This document shows positions 19,960 through 29,255 of a stretch of DNA of 64,000 nt, in pieces. A program made the translations under genes and the position numbers. How positions within the stretch are numbered: position 1 is the first letter of the stretch; every line of letters begins with the position of its first letter. The stretch is from Mixophyes australis (lineage: Eukaryota > Chordata > Amphibia > Anura > Limnodynastidae), in assembly GCA_036250195.1 (NCBI GenBank), contig JAVHZZ010000009.1, positions 46,725,061 to 46,789,060 of the forward strand. Direction: 5' to 3'. Below the pieces are notes generated by a model that saw nothing but the letters and a program-made list of their open reading frames with translations, was not told where the DNA came from and ran no database searches.

Positions 19960-21561
19960 ATGGGTAATAGTGATAGCAAACAGACAGATGACAGCAATTC
20001 CCCCGTGGACATAATGCGCAGAATCTTAGGAAACGGGGGAATAGAAGGCATGGGCGATTTATTCAAAAAAGCTGGAATAGGTAGAGAAGGGACATTGGAT
20101 CCCATCAAGATACAACACATATATAAATCCTACAATGATTATGTAAAAAAACATAAACTAGAAGGTAAACTGCTGAACTGGCTGAAAGTTTCAGAACAAA
20201 TTTTGCTAGAACAAGAGACACAAGAATTAGAAGAGAATATGACCGCTTTAAATTTGGGTTTATCCTGTGACACTGATGCCTGCCAATTATATGCAGGTAG
20301 CATGAAAAGACAGCGTAAATGGCGCTGTCCAAGATATAATTGTGGGTATGGTAATTCAGCAGGGGACCAGGTCTGTGTTGCATGTGGTGCACACTGGACC
20401 ACATCATGTAGATCTTGTTATGACAACCAATCACCCGAGGGACCGAGAGAAGATTTAAGGGGGTATGCAGAGAACGCAGGGAAAATAGTGCTAATGAAAA
20501 AGAAACACACTTGGAAGTGCAGATGCCCTCAAATACACTTATGGAGGGATACAGAATGTCCCTCATGTAGAATGAACAAATTAGAGCTCAAAATCGAACC
20601 TACTGCTCCACCCCTGTCTCATGATGGCATATCTGCTGAAATTCAGCCCGCAGAACCAATAATGGGACTTTATCCTGTCTATAATCAGACAACTCCGGGG
20701 AGGGTAGCTGGACCAAATAACATCCCCCCAGCAATAGAAGACCGTGTAGTAAATTGGTACAAACCCTGGTCCCCAACAGATCAAATGTCATTGGCCAGAG
20801 ATGTGCCAAATATAGATAAGAATCCAATGGGTTTCTATCGATACATGAACCACCTGCAGATATTTTATAATGCTACCTGGTTAGACTTAGATCAAATGAC
20901 CAAGGTAACAGTAGGGAATTATGCTGCCAATCAAATAGCCCAAACTGCTGCCATGATAGATGGTGCAGCAATAGTTATGCCAACTGACGCTAGAAAAAAG
21001 GAAGCCTTGAGTGGGCAACAATGGACAGCTAAGTGTCAAGCATATTGTGAGGGAAAAATAAGAGACATGCCCTCCCAAGATACCCCTCAAGGGAAGGGGC
21101 AATCTGTAACTGAATATTACACAGAGTGCAGACAGAGGCATGAGGACTATGGGTATGGGTTTGTGGATGCCAGAGACGTACGAGTATTCAGAAATGCCTT
21201 TTTGGGAGGTTTAAGTCCTGACATCTTAAAAACACTCAAAGTCAGCAGACCAGAGTATTCCACACTAGCACCAGATGTGCTTCTGACTGTCCTTAAAGCC
21301 ATAGAAGAAGATAGCAAAGACAGGCAGGACAAAAAGAAACCACTACAACATGTATATGTTATGCAGCACCCTGAAAAGTCATTCAAGTGTCCCATGCCTA
21401 AACAGAAGACTCCAGAAATAAGCAGTATTAAAATGACACAGAGATCTCAGGAGTGTATGAAGAAGGGGTTGTGTTTTCATTGCTTACAAAAAGGCCACCT
21501 AAAAAGGGACTGTCCAAATACAGGGGCGCCACGAGTTGAGTACAAACCAAAGACAGCATAG
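19960..21561 (+). CDS. gag: ERV C gag with RanBP2-type zinc finger and PTAP motif
   Basis: 533 residues, starting MGNSDSK (Gly2 and Ser6, a myristoylation pattern for membrane targeting). Matrix-like helices cover about residues 10-100. Residues 121-142 match the RanBP2-type zinc finger W-x-C-x4-C-x3-N-x6-C-x2-C (W121, C123, C128, N132, C139, C142). A second, degenerate finger follows (W185, C187, C189, C200, C203; His at the Asn position). A PTAP late-domain motif is at 214-217, which in other retroviruses recruits TSG101 for budding. A capsid region occupies roughly 260-470, and a CCHC knuckle (CFHCLQKGHLKRDC) lies near the end. The stop is UAG with pol in the same frame. RanBP2 fingers are not a standard retroviral gag domain. 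Confidence 0.94.
   Translation: MGNSDSKQTDDSNSPVDIMRRILGNGGIEGMGDLFKKAGIGREGTLDPIKIQHIYKSYNDYVKKHKLEGKLLNWLKVSEQILLEQETQELEENMTALNLGLSCDTDACQLYAGSMKRQRKWRCPRYNCGYGNSAGDQVCVACGAHWTTSCRSCYDNQSPEGPREDLRGYAENAGKIVLMKKKHTWKCRCPQIHLWRDTECPSCRMNKLELKIEPTAPPLSHDGISAEIQPAEPIMGLYPVYNQTTPGRVAGPNNIPPAIEDRVVNWYKPWSPTDQMSLARDVPNIDKNPMGFYRYMNHLQIFYNATWLDLDQMTKVTVGNYAANQIAQTAAMIDGAAIVMPTDARKKEALSGQQWTAKCQAYCEGKIRDMPSQDTPQGKGQSVTEYYTECRQRHEDYGYGFVDARDVRVFRNAFLGGLSPDILKTLKVSRPEYSTLAPDVLLTVLKAIEEDSKDRQDKKKPLQHVYVMQHPEKSFKCPMPKQKTPEISSIKMTQRSQECMKKGLCFHCLQKGHLKRDCPNTGAPRVEYKPKTA
21559..21561 (+). promoter_or_regulatory. Gag-pol amber readthrough codon
   Basis: UAG ends gag, followed by GAA AAC GGC CCC. The same frame is open from 21562 to 25251. 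Gammaretroviruses make Gag-Pol by suppressing such a codon with the help of a downstream pseudoknot; I did not fold this sequence. ERV A has the same layout. Confidence 0.75.
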
Positions 21562-24500
21562 GAAAACGGCCCCCAGAATCACATACTACCCAGCCTAACT
21601 GTATCCTCCGGTTCCCAATGTACAATACCTCTTAAAATAAGGGGACTAACTGAGACAACTGCATTGATAGATTCTGGGGCTGCCACTTCAGTCTTGCAAA
21701 CTAAACTCTTACCACAGTCATTTATTTCCCCTGAAACAGTGCCTGCAACAGGACTAGATGGGAGAATACAATTACTACACAAAACCAAACCTCTAACTAT
21801 AGAATTAGATGACAATCAAACGATAGACACACAATTTTTAGTGTCAGACAGCTGCCCCATGAATCTATTGGGAGCAGATCTTTTGTCAGCCCTTAATGCC
21901 ACAATACAATACAAAGATGGGCAGGTGGAGTTGACAGTGAGTCCCAGTAAGATGGGACTCATAGCTTTTGACACTGCCCAGTTCCTTCTTAATGTCAATG
22001 TCAGCAACTCAGAACCTACTTGGTGTTTTTATGTAAATCTAGATTATCTCTTTGCCCAGGTAAACCCAGAACTATGGGCAAAGGGAAAGATGGATGTAGG
22101 CCTTATGCCTGTACAAGCTGTACAAATTAAACTGAAACCAGGGGCACAGCCAGTAAAGACTAAACAGTACCCCTTAAGACCTGATCAGACAACTGCAATA
22201 GGTTACCAGGTCAAAGACTACCTTGGGGCAGGAGTCTTACGTGAATGTAGATCAAGCTGGAATTCTCCACTCTATCCCATAATGAAGAGGTCCCCAAATT
22301 CAGACGGTACGCCGTCGTTTAGAATGATACACGATCTGAGGGAAGTTAACAAGCGAATAATGATCAATACACCAATAGTTCCTAACCCTCACACGCTACT
22401 AAATCAAATACCTCCTACATCAGAATGGTTTACAGTAATAGACTTAGCAAATGCATTTTTTTCAGTACCCATTACTGAAGAAAGCCAAGAACTTTTTGCA
22501 TTTACTTACCAGGATAAACAGTACACTTGGACCAGATTACCACAGGGAGGGGCAACCAGTCCTAGTGAATACTCTGAAGCCATGGCCCTGATTCTAAAAG
22601 ACTGGTTGCCAATTAATTCCTCTTCTGTGGTCATACAGTATGTTGACGATCTGCTGTTATGTGCAAACACACAAGAAACATGTGAACAAGACACTGTCTC
22701 ACTCTTGCAGTTTCTGTGCAAAAAAAACTGCAAAGCATCAAAAGAAAAATTACAGGCAGTACAAAGGAAAGTTGAATTTTTAGGCCATTGCATTTCACAT
22801 CAGGCCAGACATTTAACAGAACAGAGAAAGGAAGCCATACAAAAAGTGCAGGTACCACATACCTACAAGGAGCTCAGGGCTTTCTTGGGCTTATTGACTT
22901 ACTGCAGAGACTGGATTTCAGCTGCATCCAGCAAACTACAAGTATTGTATGAAGTCTTGAAGGGGCCCATGCAACAAGGACCTATACAACTCACACAGGA
23001 ACAAGTACATATGTTCCAAACGTTAAAACAAGACATACTAACAGCTCCTGCGCTGGCTCTACCAAATTATGACAAGCCCTTTACACTGTTCTGCCATGAA
23101 ACTAATGCACACGCAAATGGAGTACTGACACAGGAACATGCACATAAGCAGAAACCATTGGCATATTACTCTGCTCAGCTAGACCATGTTATTAAGGCTG
23201 CACCAACATGCATAAAAGCGGTTGCAGCTGCAGCAATAATATTGGAGAAAAGTACAGATATTGTTTTAGGCCATCCAGTAACACTGATGGTCCCGCATGC
23301 TGTCACTGAAATTCTGAACCAAGCACAGACAAAACATTTGTCAGCTGCTCGACTAACCCGATATGAAGTAGCTCTTTTGACCCCCAGCAATGTTACTTTA
23401 AAAAGATGCACAGTTTTAAATCCTGCTACATTATTTCCGCAAGATTTAAAAGATGGGGAAATGGAACCAGATAGTAAAAATGAGCCTGAAGGGTTAGAAG
23501 AAGTCACAGCAGAAACAGAAACTGAAAAATTATGCAAACAAAACTTTTTTTCTGATCATGATTGCATTGAACTCATGCAATTAGAGGCTTTGGGCCTAAC
23601 AAACATACATGATACACCACTCCCTGATGCTGACATAGATCTATATGTAGATGGCTCACGCTACTACATAGACGGCACACCATATACAGGTTGTGCTGTC
23701 ACTACACAGAAATACATATTGATTCAGAGATCACTCCCAAGCTATATGTCAGCACAGGAAGCCGAGTTAAAAGCATTGACAATGGCCTGTATATATGCTG
23801 AAGGGCAAAAAGTCAACATTTACACAGACTCACGCTATGCCTATGGTATAGCTCATGATTATGGTCCAATATGGAAAAGCAGAAACTTTATGGGGTCATC
23901 GGGCAGACCCATAAAACATGCAAACCACATAAGAGAATTGTTTACTGCCTTTCAGATGCCTGCCAAACTGTCAGTGATTAAGGTGAAAGCACACACCAAG
24001 GAAACAACGCCCGAAGCAGAGGGAAATAGACTGGTAGACCAAGCCGCTCGAGAAGCTGCTGTAACGCCAATCCCAGAAGGGGAAGTTGCCTACGTGGTAG
24101 TCCCAGATCCCAAATTTGACCGAACCATACTCCAAGCTATGCAAAAGCAAGCAACAGAGAATGAGAAAAGAGCTTGGGCTAGACTAGGTGCACTAAAAGT
24201 GCAAGGAGAATGGTGTAAAGGTCAGCAATTATGTCTGCCAAAAGCACTTTACACGATTATGGCCAATATAGTACATGGTAAAGTGCACCTGGGGAAGGAT
24301 GCTATGGTAGCACTAACAAATAAATACTGGATAGCCCCGGGGTTTGCCCAAGCAGCGCAGGCAATAGTGTCAGGATGCTTAATCTGCGCACAAAACAACC
24401 CGGGTAAGTCTGTCCCAACTCCACAGAAATGCACCCCTCAGACATTGTATCCTTTTCAAAGGATTCAGATAGATTTTATTCACCTTCCCAAATGCTCAGG

Positions 24501-25251
24501 GTATGAAAATGTACTTGTGTGTGTGGACCTTTTCAGTCGGTGGGTGGAGGCGTGGCTATGCAGAAAAGCAAATGCTAAAACAGTGGCAAAGAAAATAACA
24601 GAAGAAATAGTGTGCAGATATGGAGTTCCAGAAGTGATAGAAAGTGATAGAGGTACACACTTTACAGGAGAAGAGTTTCAACAAAGACTGAGGGACATGG
24701 GAATTACCTCTGCTCTCCACACCCCCTATCGCCCCCAGAGCTCAGGATGTGTAGAGAGGCTTAATGGTACTCTGAAACTAAAAATCCAGAAAATAATGGC
24801 TGAAACAGGGCTGCCCTGGATATCATGCCTGCCCATAGCTCTACATTCTGTCAGAAACACACCCAGGAAAGGCACAGGGTTAACACCCTATGAGATATTG
24901 TTTGGTTGCCCCTATAGAACGGGATGCTATTTTCCACAACAACTGCAACATTATCATGGAGATTTATTAAACTATGTAACTCTGTTACAAAAGCAATTAA
25001 CCAAGATACACGGACAGGTATTTTCCTCTATTCCAGATCCCAATCTTGACACTGACACGCATTCTTTGCAGCCTGGAGACTGGGTGGTCATAAGGAAATA
25101 CGTCAGGAAAAGTCTTGAACCCCGATACGAGGGTCCATACCAGGTTTTGTTGACAACTCCCACGTCTGTGAAACTAGAAGGGAAGGATACCTGGATCCAC
25201 GCATCGCATTGCAAGATCTTCTTACAAGGGGAGTCAGATTCTGACAAGTAA
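21562..25251 (+). CDS. pol: ERV C pol (protease, RT, RNase H, integrase), by readthrough
   Basis: About 1230 codons in the gag frame. Protease with LIDSGAATS (21664 on). RT with VIDLANAFFSVP, LPQGG and YVDD at 22639-22650. RNase H with DGSR (near 23650), TDSRYA (near 23825) and an NRLVDQAA segment. Integrase with an HHCC zinc domain (HLGKDAMV... C..C near 24285-24395) and catalytic D (VCVDLFSRW), D (ESDRGTHF), 35 residues, E (GCVERLNG). The C-terminal domain (GDWVVIRKYVRK, EGPYQVLLTTPTSVKL) follows. It matures to the enzymes for proviral synthesis and integration. No lesion is seen. It ends two bases before the env AUG. Confidence 0.96.
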   Translation, partial: ENGPQNHILPSLTVSSGSQCTIPLKIRGLTETTALIDSGAATSVLQTKLLPQSFISPETVPATGLDGRIQLLHKTKPLTIELDDNQTIDTQFLVSDSCPMNLLGADLLSALNATIQYKDGQVELTVSPSKMGLIAFDTAQFLLNVNVSNSEPTWCFYVNLDYLFAQVNPELWAKGKMDVGLMPVQAVQIKLKPGAQPVKTKQYPLRPDQTTAIGYQVKDYLGAGVLRECRSSWNSPLYPIMKRSPNSDGTPSFRMIHDLREVNKRIMINTPIVPNPHTLLNQIPPTSEWFTVIDLANAFFSVPITEESQELFAFTYQDKQYTWTRLPQGGATSPSEYSEAMALILKDWLPINSSSVVIQYVDDLLLCANTQETCEQDTVSLLQFLCKKNCKASKEKLQAVQRKVEFLGHCISHQARHLTEQRKEAIQKVQVPHTYKELRAFLGLLTYCRDWISAASSKLQVLYEVLKGPMQQGPIQLTQEQVHMFQTLKQDILTAPALALPNYDKPFTLFCHETNAHANGVLTQEHAHKQKPLAYYSAQLDHVIKAAPTCIKAVAAAAIILEKSTDIVLGHPVTLMVPHAVTEILNQAQTKHLSAARLTRYEVALLTPSNVTLKRCTVLNPATLFPQDLKDGEMEPDSKNEPEGLEEVTAETETEKLCKQNFFSDHDCIELMQLEALGLTNIHDTPLPDADIDLYVDGSRYYIDGTPYTGCAVTTQKYILIQRSLPSYMSAQEAELKALTMACIYAEGQKVNIYTDSRYAYGIAHDYGPIWKSRNFMGSSGRPIKHANHIRELFTAFQMPAKLSVIKVKAHTKETTPEAEGNRLVDQAAREAAVTPIPEGEVAYVVVPDPKFDRTILQAMQKQATENEKRAWARLGALKVQGEWCKGQQLCLPKALYTIMANIVHGKVHLGKDAMVALTNKYWIAPGFAQAAQAIVSGCLICAQNNPGKSVPTPQKCTPQTLYPFQRIQIDFIHLPKCSGYENVLVCVDLFSRWVEAWLCRKANAKTVAKKITEEIVCRYGVPEVIESDRGTHFTGEEFQQRLRDMGITSALHTPYRPQSSGCVERLNGTLKLKIQKIMAETGLPWISCLPIALHSVRNTPRKGTGLTPYEILFGCPYRTGCYFPQQLQHYHGDLLNYVTLLQKQLTKIHGQVFSSIPDPNLDTDTHSLQPGDWVVIRKYVRKSLEPRYEGPYQVLLTTPTSVKLEGKDTWIHASHCKIFLQGESDSDK

Positions 25252-25253
25252 AA

Positions 25254-26978
25254 ATGTGTAAAGAAAAATGTATTGTAAAACCAAAATGCATAATAATAAC
25301 TGGACTACTACTGATGTTGATAAGTGTCATGGGTATAGTCTATGCTGTTGGTTTGTCCATAAAACATGGAAAAGATTTCAGATATAGTGACCTGAAATCA
25401 AACTTGACTTTCAGAACAAGGAGAGAATTACACGAGACTCTTAATGAACCATGGGATAATGCTTTTGTTCAAATGCATTATACAGCAGCCAAAACATTAA
25501 ATCTTACAAATTGTTGGGTTTGCACATATCCCCCACTGTCAGCTAAAACCATGAATTGGGTAGCTGTTCCCCTCACACTTGGGGAAGCGGCAGATTTAAA
25601 TCTAACTGGGGGAAGCAAGGTGACCCAAAGTAAATATGTCACTCTCCCAGTACCAATACTAACTACCCTGTTTGCCAAGAAAGTTGACTTTTGTATAACT
25701 ATACATCCTATATCGGAATCCTCCACTATGCAAGCTACTCAGAAAGGCAAAAACATCACAATAAAGCATAATAATTATAACCTAGGGATGGCTCCCTGTC
25801 AAGCAGCCAGCCTAATATTTACAGATAATACAAACCCTGATAAAGGGAGAATACCTCCAGTCTCCGTTCATACCTGTAGGAATAACAGTATACCTTTACT
25901 GGGAGTCTGGATACAGCGCTCCTATCCAGACTGGATGAATCAATCAGACTGCAAGGGTAACATGACTGTAATAACTCCCAATATGACTAAAACACATGAT
26001 ATATTGAGGGCCATAAGCCACCTGGTGTTTGATATACCCTATGTTCTCCCATCTGATATATATTACCTATGTGGAAGAAGAGCATATAAGTGGCTACCAT
26101 ATGGCGGATATGGTAACTGTACATTGGGAAGAATATTACCAAGTACATATTATGTAGATGAAATGCTCCCTGAATATTACAATGCACAAGATTTAAGAGA
26201 ACATAGTGTAATAAAACGTTCCCTGTCTCCATCAAAAAAATCAGACCCTAAACTAATCAACCTCCCCTGGGTAAACAGATGCTGTATAAAGAAAGCTTTT
26301 TCATACATAATAGATCTGGCCAACCTTATTGATAAGGTAACGGATCAATATGATGTGACCTTCAGATTAATGGTAAAAGAAATGAAAATGATCACAAAGG
26401 AGGTTCAGGCCCACAGATTAGTATTAGACTACCTCACAGCCAGAGAAGGAGGTATGTGTATGATTGCCAAGGAAGCATGTTGCAATTATGTAAACCAAAC
26501 TTATGAGGTAAATTTAGCTATAGAAGATCACCTAAATGAAGTCAGGAGACTAAAAAGGGACTTTGCAGAACAACATAAAGAGGAACCATGGTTGTCAGAA
26601 ACCTGGTTCTCCTGGCTTAATCCTGCTAATTGGTTTAATGGATTAGGGGGATGGATATCTGGTATATTATCAATAATTGCAAAATGTATGGTTCTTCTGC
26701 TAGTCATATATGTGGTAGTGAAAATTGCTATATGGCTGACTAAGAAATTACTGACACTTGATTGTTGCTCCTGCAGGAAAAAGAATGAGCTTCCTGAACC
26801 TGTAATGATCACAGAAATTTTTAAAAGACTAATGCCTGAGACAAACAGTGAACTCTATGAACAATGGTCAGCAGACAAACCAAAGAAATGCACAGTCTGC
26901 AACAAGAAATTATTGACAACTGAACAAAGGACATGCAAGGCCTGCAGAACTACTATAGACTCATTAACTACCTACTAA
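25254..26978 (+). CDS. env: ERV C envelope glycoprotein
   Basis: 574 residues. A hydrophobic segment near residues 12-35 acts as signal or signal-anchor. The surface unit has the CWVC (CXXC) motif at 87-90 and many N-x-S/T sites. A dibasic KR at 321-322 is the likely SU/TM boundary, but it lacks the R-x-x-R form seen in ERV B (RGKR), and no obvious hydrophobic fusion peptide follows. The TM subunit has a heptad-like helix, then CX6CC (C402, C409, C410), a tryptophan-rich membrane-proximal stretch (WFSWLNPANWFNG), a membrane span at about 467-495, and a cysteine-rich tail with CxxC pairs (about 504-560) that is long for this class. No stop or frameshift. Confidence 0.94.
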   Translation: MCKEKCIVKPKCIIITGLLLMLISVMGIVYAVGLSIKHGKDFRYSDLKSNLTFRTRRELHETLNEPWDNAFVQMHYTAAKTLNLTNCWVCTYPPLSAKTMNWVAVPLTLGEAADLNLTGGSKVTQSKYVTLPVPILTTLFAKKVDFCITIHPISESSTMQATQKGKNITIKHNNYNLGMAPCQAASLIFTDNTNPDKGRIPPVSVHTCRNNSIPLLGVWIQRSYPDWMNQSDCKGNMTVITPNMTKTHDILRAISHLVFDIPYVLPSDIYYLCGRRAYKWLPYGGYGNCTLGRILPSTYYVDEMLPEYYNAQDLREHSVIKRSLSPSKKSDPKLINLPWVNRCCIKKAFSYIIDLANLIDKVTDQYDVTFRLMVKEMKMITKEVQAHRLVLDYLTAREGGMCMIAKEACCNYVNQTYEVNLAIEDHLNEVRRLKRDFAEQHKEEPWLSETWFSWLNPANWFNGLGGWISGILSIIAKCMVLLLVIYVVVKIAIWLTKKLLTLDCCSCRKKNELPEPVMITEIFKRLMPETNSELYEQWSADKPKKCTVCNKKLLTTEQRTCKACRTTIDSLTTY

Positions 26979-27234
26979 GAAGCCGTCTTCTAAGAAACCA
27001 TCTTTTCTAGACATGGACATTTGCCAAAATGCATCTCCTCATAAATCAAGTTAGAACAGGGAGGATCACAGGCTTATTAGTGGGGGATGAGTTGACAGAT
27101 TCCTAAGGGGACCAACTCTATGCATGTGGCCTTCTACATGTGTATACGTACCTGCTTATTAAGAATGTGATTCTATAGATAGGATTAGGTAGGTAGGAGG
27201 AGAAAGGGGCGAAAATTGAATAAAAGATGGGAAA
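26979..27234 (+). promoter_or_regulatory. ERV C 3' untranslated region with polypurine stretches
   Basis: Purine-rich runs AGGTAGGAGGAGAAAGGGGC (27192-27211) and AAAAGATGGGAAA (27222-27234); the latter abuts the LTR and is the candidate plus-strand primer. No ORF. Confidence 0.6.
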
Positions 27235-27808
27235 TGTTAAATATGATTTTTGTTAAGGCCTCATAAGGCCTTTGTTCAGCCATTTTATTGTAACTTGCAT
27301 AGAAATATTATTTGCTAGAAGAGATTATTCATTTTTCTGTTAACTTGCAGTTTTGCAATACGTGAGCCTATGGCCTTGAAGTTGAACTAATAGAGAACAC
27401 CTGAAGAATGTAACCAGTTATGAAAACAATAATGAGCTTCATATCCAGCTGGTAGTATGGGAGCTGTATCCATGGTGTTGCACATAGCATATCTCCAACT
27501 CCCCTTGAGATAAGAAACAATAGGCTCATCTGTCCTTAGAAGGGGGAGAAAAGTAAACACCTCAAGAATACGTGAGAAAGTTAATCAGTAGCGCTTCTCA
27601 TAAACTAGTGGTATAAACTATTGTATGCATATGACGTAGGATTCATTTATTCAGTAGCCTATAAAAACCTGTATCTTTGTATCAATAAACTAGAGAATAT
27701 TCCTTGTATACAGAACTTGGTCTGTGTCAATTCTCTCCAGCTGATAGAAGCGCTTCCAGATATACTTGACACCACAGGCAGACTTGGGTCAGAATTTTAG
27801 ATCTAACA
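27235..27808 (+). repeat. ERV C 3' LTR
   Basis: 574 bp, read as identical to 18197-18770. Followed by the target duplication GTCA (27809-27812) and the resumed F LTR. Confidence 0.97.
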
Positions 27809-27812
27809 GTCA

Positions 27813-28318
27813 CAATGATATATAATAGCGTTGAAGTGGTTTAGAAGACTGTAGTGCACGGAGGCAGCGGATAGGAATCAGCAAACAGTCACAATGATAT
27901 ATAATAGCGTTGAAGTGGTTTAGAAGACTGTAGTGCACGGAGGCAGCGGATAGGAATCAGCAAACAGTCACGATGATACAGTTGATGGTAGAAGTGGTAT
28001 GGGAACCACAGTAGTAGAAGTGGTTTGGAAACCACAGAGGTAGAAGTGGTTTGGAAACCACAGGAATCAGCAGCGCTGAATACACGAGGAATACAGGAAC
28101 ACCTTCAGAGACTCATGAGGAATGAGACTCCAAGATCAGGCAACGTGGTGTTGACCACAGGTGCTTAATATAGGGAGTGTTGCCTGATCTGCCAATTGAG
28201 TTAAAGGGACATACACTGAAGTATAGGAAAGGGCTGCGCATGCGCAGACCCTCAGGATGGAGGACGGCCACGGTTCCTAAATGTCCGGGAAGAGGCACTC
28301 ACGGTCCGGTGAGTGACA
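27813..28318 (-). repeat. F 5' LTR, promoter part
   Basis: Resumes the F LTR in exact register. Holds the minus-strand TATA (28166-28172) and the transcript-start segment (28132-28141). Ends GTGAGTGACA, then the duplication GTACC. Confidence 0.94.
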
Positions 28319-28323
28319 GTACC

Positions 28324-28912
28324 ACTGCCCACCAAAGGGGCCACTGTGCTACTTGATTATTCTCCTTGATCACTGGGAGTGGTTTCAGCTGCATGAGGCC
28401 TATTTATACCTGCCTGCTTCAAACAGTCTGGGCCAGATCATCAGGTCATTCCGAGGAGCATTCCCTGTGCTCAGCTTCTATCTGCTATCTGGACTCCTGC
28501 ATATTTCTTCGTTGAAATCCACTATTTGCTGTTACCTGTGTCCTGGACTCCTGCATGTTCAACCATTATACCTGGTACTTGTAGTTCTACGCTGCCTGTT
28601 GAAATCCACTATTTGCTGTTACCTGTGTCCTGGACTCCTGCATCTTCAACCATTATACCTGGTACTTGTAGTTCTATGCTGCCTGTTGAAATCCACTATT
28701 TGCTGTTACCTGTGTCCTGGACTCCTGCATCTTTAACCATTATACCTGGTACTTGTAGTTCTACGCTGCCTGTTGAAATCTACTATTGCAGTTACCTGTT
28801 TCTCATCTGCACTTTGAACTGTCTCATGAGTTACCTTGTCATCTCTGTTTATTAATAAACTCATTATAACCACTTATCTCCTCTCCGTGGTCATACCTGG
28901 GAAATCCTGACA
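28324..28912 (+). repeat. E 3' LTR, remaining 589 bp
   Basis: Continues the LTR begun at 10184. Differs from the 5' LTR at about three positions here (for example CAGCTTCTA versus CAGCGTCTA). Ends TGACA, then CTGCT. Confidence 0.95.
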
Positions 28913-28917
28913 CTGCT

Positions 28918-29255
28918 GATGTAAAGGGGATTACTATGATATTAGACATGACACATTTCTTTTAACCTGAACCATATGTATCACTAATATGCAAATAACT
29001 TATAATATTACACATAAACACTACTATATTTCGACATAAATAACTATGTGTTGCAACTACGATTAATGTGTACTATTTACAAATGTGTGTGTTGGTGCGA
29101 ATGTATACTAAAGTGTACAAACTGTTATTGCCACGTGTTGCGGCTGGATACGCCCTTCCACGCCGTAGCATGCTCTGCGCATAATTTCAAACAAGGACAA
29201 TCAAGTTTGCTCGATATCAATTGAAATTACTTTATCCAATTTGCTGACTTCGACA
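28918..29255 (-). repeat. ERV A 5' LTR, distal (U3) part
   Basis: Reverse complement of the start of the ERV B LTR (TGTCGAAGTCAGCAAATTGG at the right edge; the TATTTCGACATAA block near 29025 is also shared). It completes the LTR interrupted at 6682 and abuts PLE-1 at 29256. Confidence 0.92.

Larger units (their letters stand above)
18197..27808 (+). mobile_element. ERV C, coding-complete provirus
   Basis: Plus-strand provirus of 9612 bp: 574-bp LTR, tRNA-Gln primer site, long leader with a 141-residue ORF, gag, amber codon, in-frame pol, env, polypurine region, LTR. Target duplication is GTCA (4 bp, the gammaretrovirus value). The two LTRs read identically base for base, so integration is recent. 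Gag, pol and env show no stop or frameshift other than the UAG between gag and pol. Env has the CWVC and CX6CC motifs of gamma-type glycoproteins. Integrase and env tails resemble ERV A/B, so the families are relatives with different primers (tRNA-Gln versus tRNA-Pro-like). Confidence 0.97.
10259..28318 (-). mobile_element. Chromovirus F (Ty3/gypsy with chromodomain)
   Basis: Minus-strand LTR retrotransposon with 2094-bp LTRs (TGTCAC...GTGACA), a self-priming site, gag, and pol in the -1 frame. Its own sequence is 10259-18196 plus 27813-28318; ERV C is inserted in its 5' LTR. Target duplication is GTACC. Both LTRs measure exactly 2094 bp and differ at two positions by eye (near 10626/16976 and 11609/17959). 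Gag and pol are open throughout apart from the programmed frameshift, so this copy may be functional in sequence, although its 5' LTR is now split. A solo LTR of the same family lies at 51314-52997. Confidence 0.95.
6683..28912 (+). mobile_element. Element E: non-autonomous LTR retrotransposon, interrupted
   Basis: Plus-strand element with 664-bp LTRs (TGTCAC...TGACA) and 5-bp target duplication CTGCT. It has a self-priming site, one gag-like gene and a polypurine tract (10171-10183), but no protease, RT, RNase H or integrase. Its own sequence is 6683-10258 plus 28324-28912; everything between is the F insertion. The two LTRs differ at about four positions by eye, so it moved fairly recently and presumably used enzymes from a related chromovirus in trans. 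The gag-like gene resembles that of chromovirus F, which makes an F-like element a plausible helper (inference). Confidence 0.9.
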
